Shown one piece after another: positions 7,857 to 8,746 of a DNA stretch of 8,746 nt. The stretch is taken from assembly GCA_003645555.1 (NCBI GenBank), contig QNFN01000053.1:1-8746 (forward strand), read 5' to 3'. The notes below the pieces were generated by a model. That model ran no database searches and had not been told where the DNA came from. It saw only the letters and a program-made list of their open reading frames with translations. Made by a program: the position numbers and the translations under genes. The stretch's first letter is position 1; each line of letters starts with the position of its first letter. This DNA comes from Gammaproteobacteria bacterium (GTDB lineage: Bacteria; Pseudomonadota; Gammaproteobacteria; QNFN01).

Positions 7857-7931
7857 GTGGGCTGCAGGGTCGCGGTTCGGGGAAGGGGAAGCGCCGTAAT
7901 CCTTACATAGCCCGGCGGCGGCTGCATCTTC

Positions 7932-7958
7932 CCTGGGCCGCGATTTCGCGTGCCCGGG
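7932..7958. promoter_or_regulatory. Strong 12-bp stem-loop / dyad in the kinase-antiporter spacer
   Basis: CGCGA-TT-TCGCG (7939-7950) is a perfect inverted repeat. It is extended by CCTGGGC (7932-7938) against GCCCGGG (7952-7958) with one G-T pair and a single bulged T at 7951. It lies between divergent genes, so it is not a convergent terminator. It may be an operator or a structured element of the kinase leader. Confidence 0.5.
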
Positions 7959-7998
7959 CGGAGCGACCCTCGGCCGCCCGGCTCGGGAACACCCAATC

Positions 7999-8027
7999 AA
8001 CCTACGCCAAGGACCAAGCAGTGGCAA
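7999..8027 (-). promoter_or_regulatory. Candidate sigma-70 promoter of the kinase operon
   Basis: On the minus strand TTGCCA (8022-8027) matches TTGACA at five of six positions. Seventeen bases later comes TAGGTT (7999-8004), three of six to TATAAT. Transcription would start near 7991-7993, giving a long structured leader if translation begins at 7822. Confidence 0.4.
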
Positions 8028-8065
8028 CTTCAGGGCGCCCTCACGGCGGCCACCGCGCCCTCTGC

Positions 8066-8071
8066 TAGACT
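8066..8071 (+). promoter_or_regulatory. Candidate extended -10 element of the antiporter
   Basis: TGCTAGACT has an extended TGn motif and TAGACT, four of six to TATAAT, 27 bases before the ATG. No good -35 hexamer is seen at the right distance. The 10-bp palindrome AGGGCGCCCT at 8032-8041 lies at about the -35 to -45 region and could be an activator or repressor site. Confidence 0.3.
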
Positions 8072-8098
8072 CGGCGCCACCCACCGGATGGCTACCCG

Positions 8099-8746
8099 AT
8101 GACCCTGTTCCAGCTCCTTGCCACACTGCTGACGCTCGCCGCGTTGTTCAGCTACTTCAACCACCGTGTGCTGCGTCTGCCGCAGACCATCGGGGTGATG
8201 CTGGTCGCGCTGCTGGTCTCGCTGGGCCTGCAACTCTTGGGACCGCTCGGTAGCGGCATCGAGGCCACGGCCGAGACGCTGCTGCACGCTGTCGACTTCG
8301 ACGACGCGCTGCTGCACGGCATGCTCGCGTTCCTGCTGTTCGCCGGCGCCCTGCACGTCAACCTCGGTGACCTGGCGCAGCAGGGGCGGGTCATCGCGCT
8401 GCTGGCGACCGTCGGCGTGCTCGGTGCGACCTTTCTCGCCGGCAGCTTCGCCTGGCTGGTGTTCGCTGCCGTCGGCATCGACGTGCCTCTGGTCTGGTGC
8501 CTGGTATTCGGTTCCCTGATCGCCCCCACCGACCCGATTGCCGTACTCGGCATCCTCAAGACCGCCGGTGCACCGAAAAGCCTGGAAACCAAGATTACCG
8601 GCGAATCGTTGTTCAACGACGGCGTCGCGGTAGTGGTCTTCCTGGTGCTGGTCGGTGTCGCCACCGGCGAGACGCCGGCCGAACCCGGGGCCATCGCCTG
8701 GCTGTTCGTCCAGGAGACGGTGGGCGGCGCACTGTTCGGCGCCGCC
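8099..8746 (+). CDS. Na+/H+ antiporter, CPA1 (NhaP-like) family, 3' end outside window
   Basis: The reading frame from the ATG at 8099 stays open for 216 codons to the window edge. It encodes the N-terminal part of an inner-membrane cation/proton antiporter, which would exchange cytosolic Na+ (or K+) for external protons and serve pH and salt homeostasis. Evidence: successive hydrophobic helices (about 3-20, 30-49, 73-89, 97-122, 130-150, 170-190) and the hallmark CPA1 motifs FGSLIAPTDPIAVLG (137-151; T144-D145-P146) and ITGESLFNDGVAVVVF (166-181; the N173-D174 pair that binds the ion in electroneutral antiporters). Family members are usually 400 residues or more, so half or more is missing. 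The ribosome site is a GGATGG at 8086-8091. It diverges from the kinase operon; regulation by the kinases is possible but unsupported. Confidence 0.88.
   Translation, partial: MTLFQLLATLLTLAALFSYFNHRVLRLPQTIGVMLVALLVSLGLQLLGPLGSGIEATAETLLHAVDFDDALLHGMLAFLLFAGALHVNLGDLAQQGRVIALLATVGVLGATFLAGSFAWLVFAAVGIDVPLVWCLVFGSLIAPTDPIAVLGILKTAGAPKSLETKITGESLFNDGVAVVVFLVLVGVATGETPAEPGAIAWLFVQETVGGALFGAA

Larger units (their letters stand above)
7823..8098. other. Divergent spacer between kinase operon and antiporter
   Basis: About 276 bp with no convincing gene. It holds, from left to right, a 7-bp hairpin (7839-7856), a strong 12-bp stem-loop (7932-7958), a minus-strand promoter candidate (7999-8027), a 10-bp palindrome AGGGCGCCCT (8032-8041) and a plus-strand -10-like element (8066-8071). 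If the GTG at 7822 is the true kinase start, the kinase mRNA leader is roughly 170 nt. If the kinase begins at the ATG at 7927, its coding region extends into this spacer. Confidence 0.5.

Noticed and set aside
7823..7996. N-terminal extension of the upstream kinase from a TTG at 7996 or ATG at 7927
   Set aside because: The extra residues are proline/arginine-rich, have no counterpart in the paralogue, lie across two hairpins, and break the exact residue register with the paralogue. The ATG version is kept as an alternative.
8066..8071. TAGACT as part of a tRNA or small RNA
   Set aside because: No cloverleaf or U-tract terminated hairpin could be drawn around it; it reads better as a -10-like element.
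8030..8694. Minus-strand open frames opposite the antiporter
   Set aside because: The plus-strand frame carries unmistakable CPA1 motifs (TDP, ND). The minus-strand products are low-complexity.
794..8746. A novel defence or mobile system
   Set aside because: All genes belong to known housekeeping or signalling families, and no nuclease, toxin, reverse transcriptase, integrase or CRISPR-like repeat was seen.

Overview
The window reads as part of a GC-rich proteobacterial chromosome, most likely a gammaproteobacterium; this rests on protein style, base composition and gene content, not on a database match. It holds five complete genes and one gene cut by the right edge. No rRNA, tRNA, CRISPR array, prophage or complete insertion sequence was seen.

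Region 1 (1-2640) is a purine-salvage cluster. A purine phosphoribosyltransferase of the hypoxanthine/guanine type (59-622, minus) diverges from a two-gene operon on the plus strand: an AzgA/GhxP-type (NCS2) purine permease (794-2089) and adenine phosphoribosyltransferase apt (2086-2640). The apt GTG start overlaps the permease stop (GTGA), so import and phosphoribosyl trapping of the base are translationally linked. The 171-bp divergent spacer carries promoter-like hexamers and two exact GC-rich palindromes that could be operators or leader hairpins.

Region 2 (2644-7822, minus) is a tandem pair of hybrid sensor histidine kinases with the same architecture: TM, periplasmic CHASE domain, TM, PAS, coiled coil, HisKA, HATPase_c, REC. 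Starting each at a GTG gives 864 and 863 residues and puts the phospho-acceptor histidine at residue 501 in both, so they look like an ancient tandem duplication. The second overlaps the first by 8 bp. The upstream copy has canonical motifs. The downstream copy lacks the H-box threonine (HEIRA instead of HEIRT) and has a proline in the ATP-lid G2 box. No HPt protein, response regulator with an output domain, or effector lies in the window. The downstream kinase converges on apt with only 3 bp between stop codons, and a strong hairpin inside its last codons may end transcription from both sides.

Region 3 (7823-8746) is a divergent spacer of about 276 bp with a structured kinase leader, followed by the 5' two-thirds or less of a CPA1-type Na+/H+ antiporter that runs off the right edge.

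The most interesting idea is the juxtaposition of two CHASE kinases with adenine salvage and purine uptake genes. CHASE domains are best known as receptors for adenine-derived cytokinins, so an adenine-like ligand is a testable, unproven hypothesis. The alternative, that the kinases serve envelope or ion stress with the antiporter, or have distant partners, is equally open.
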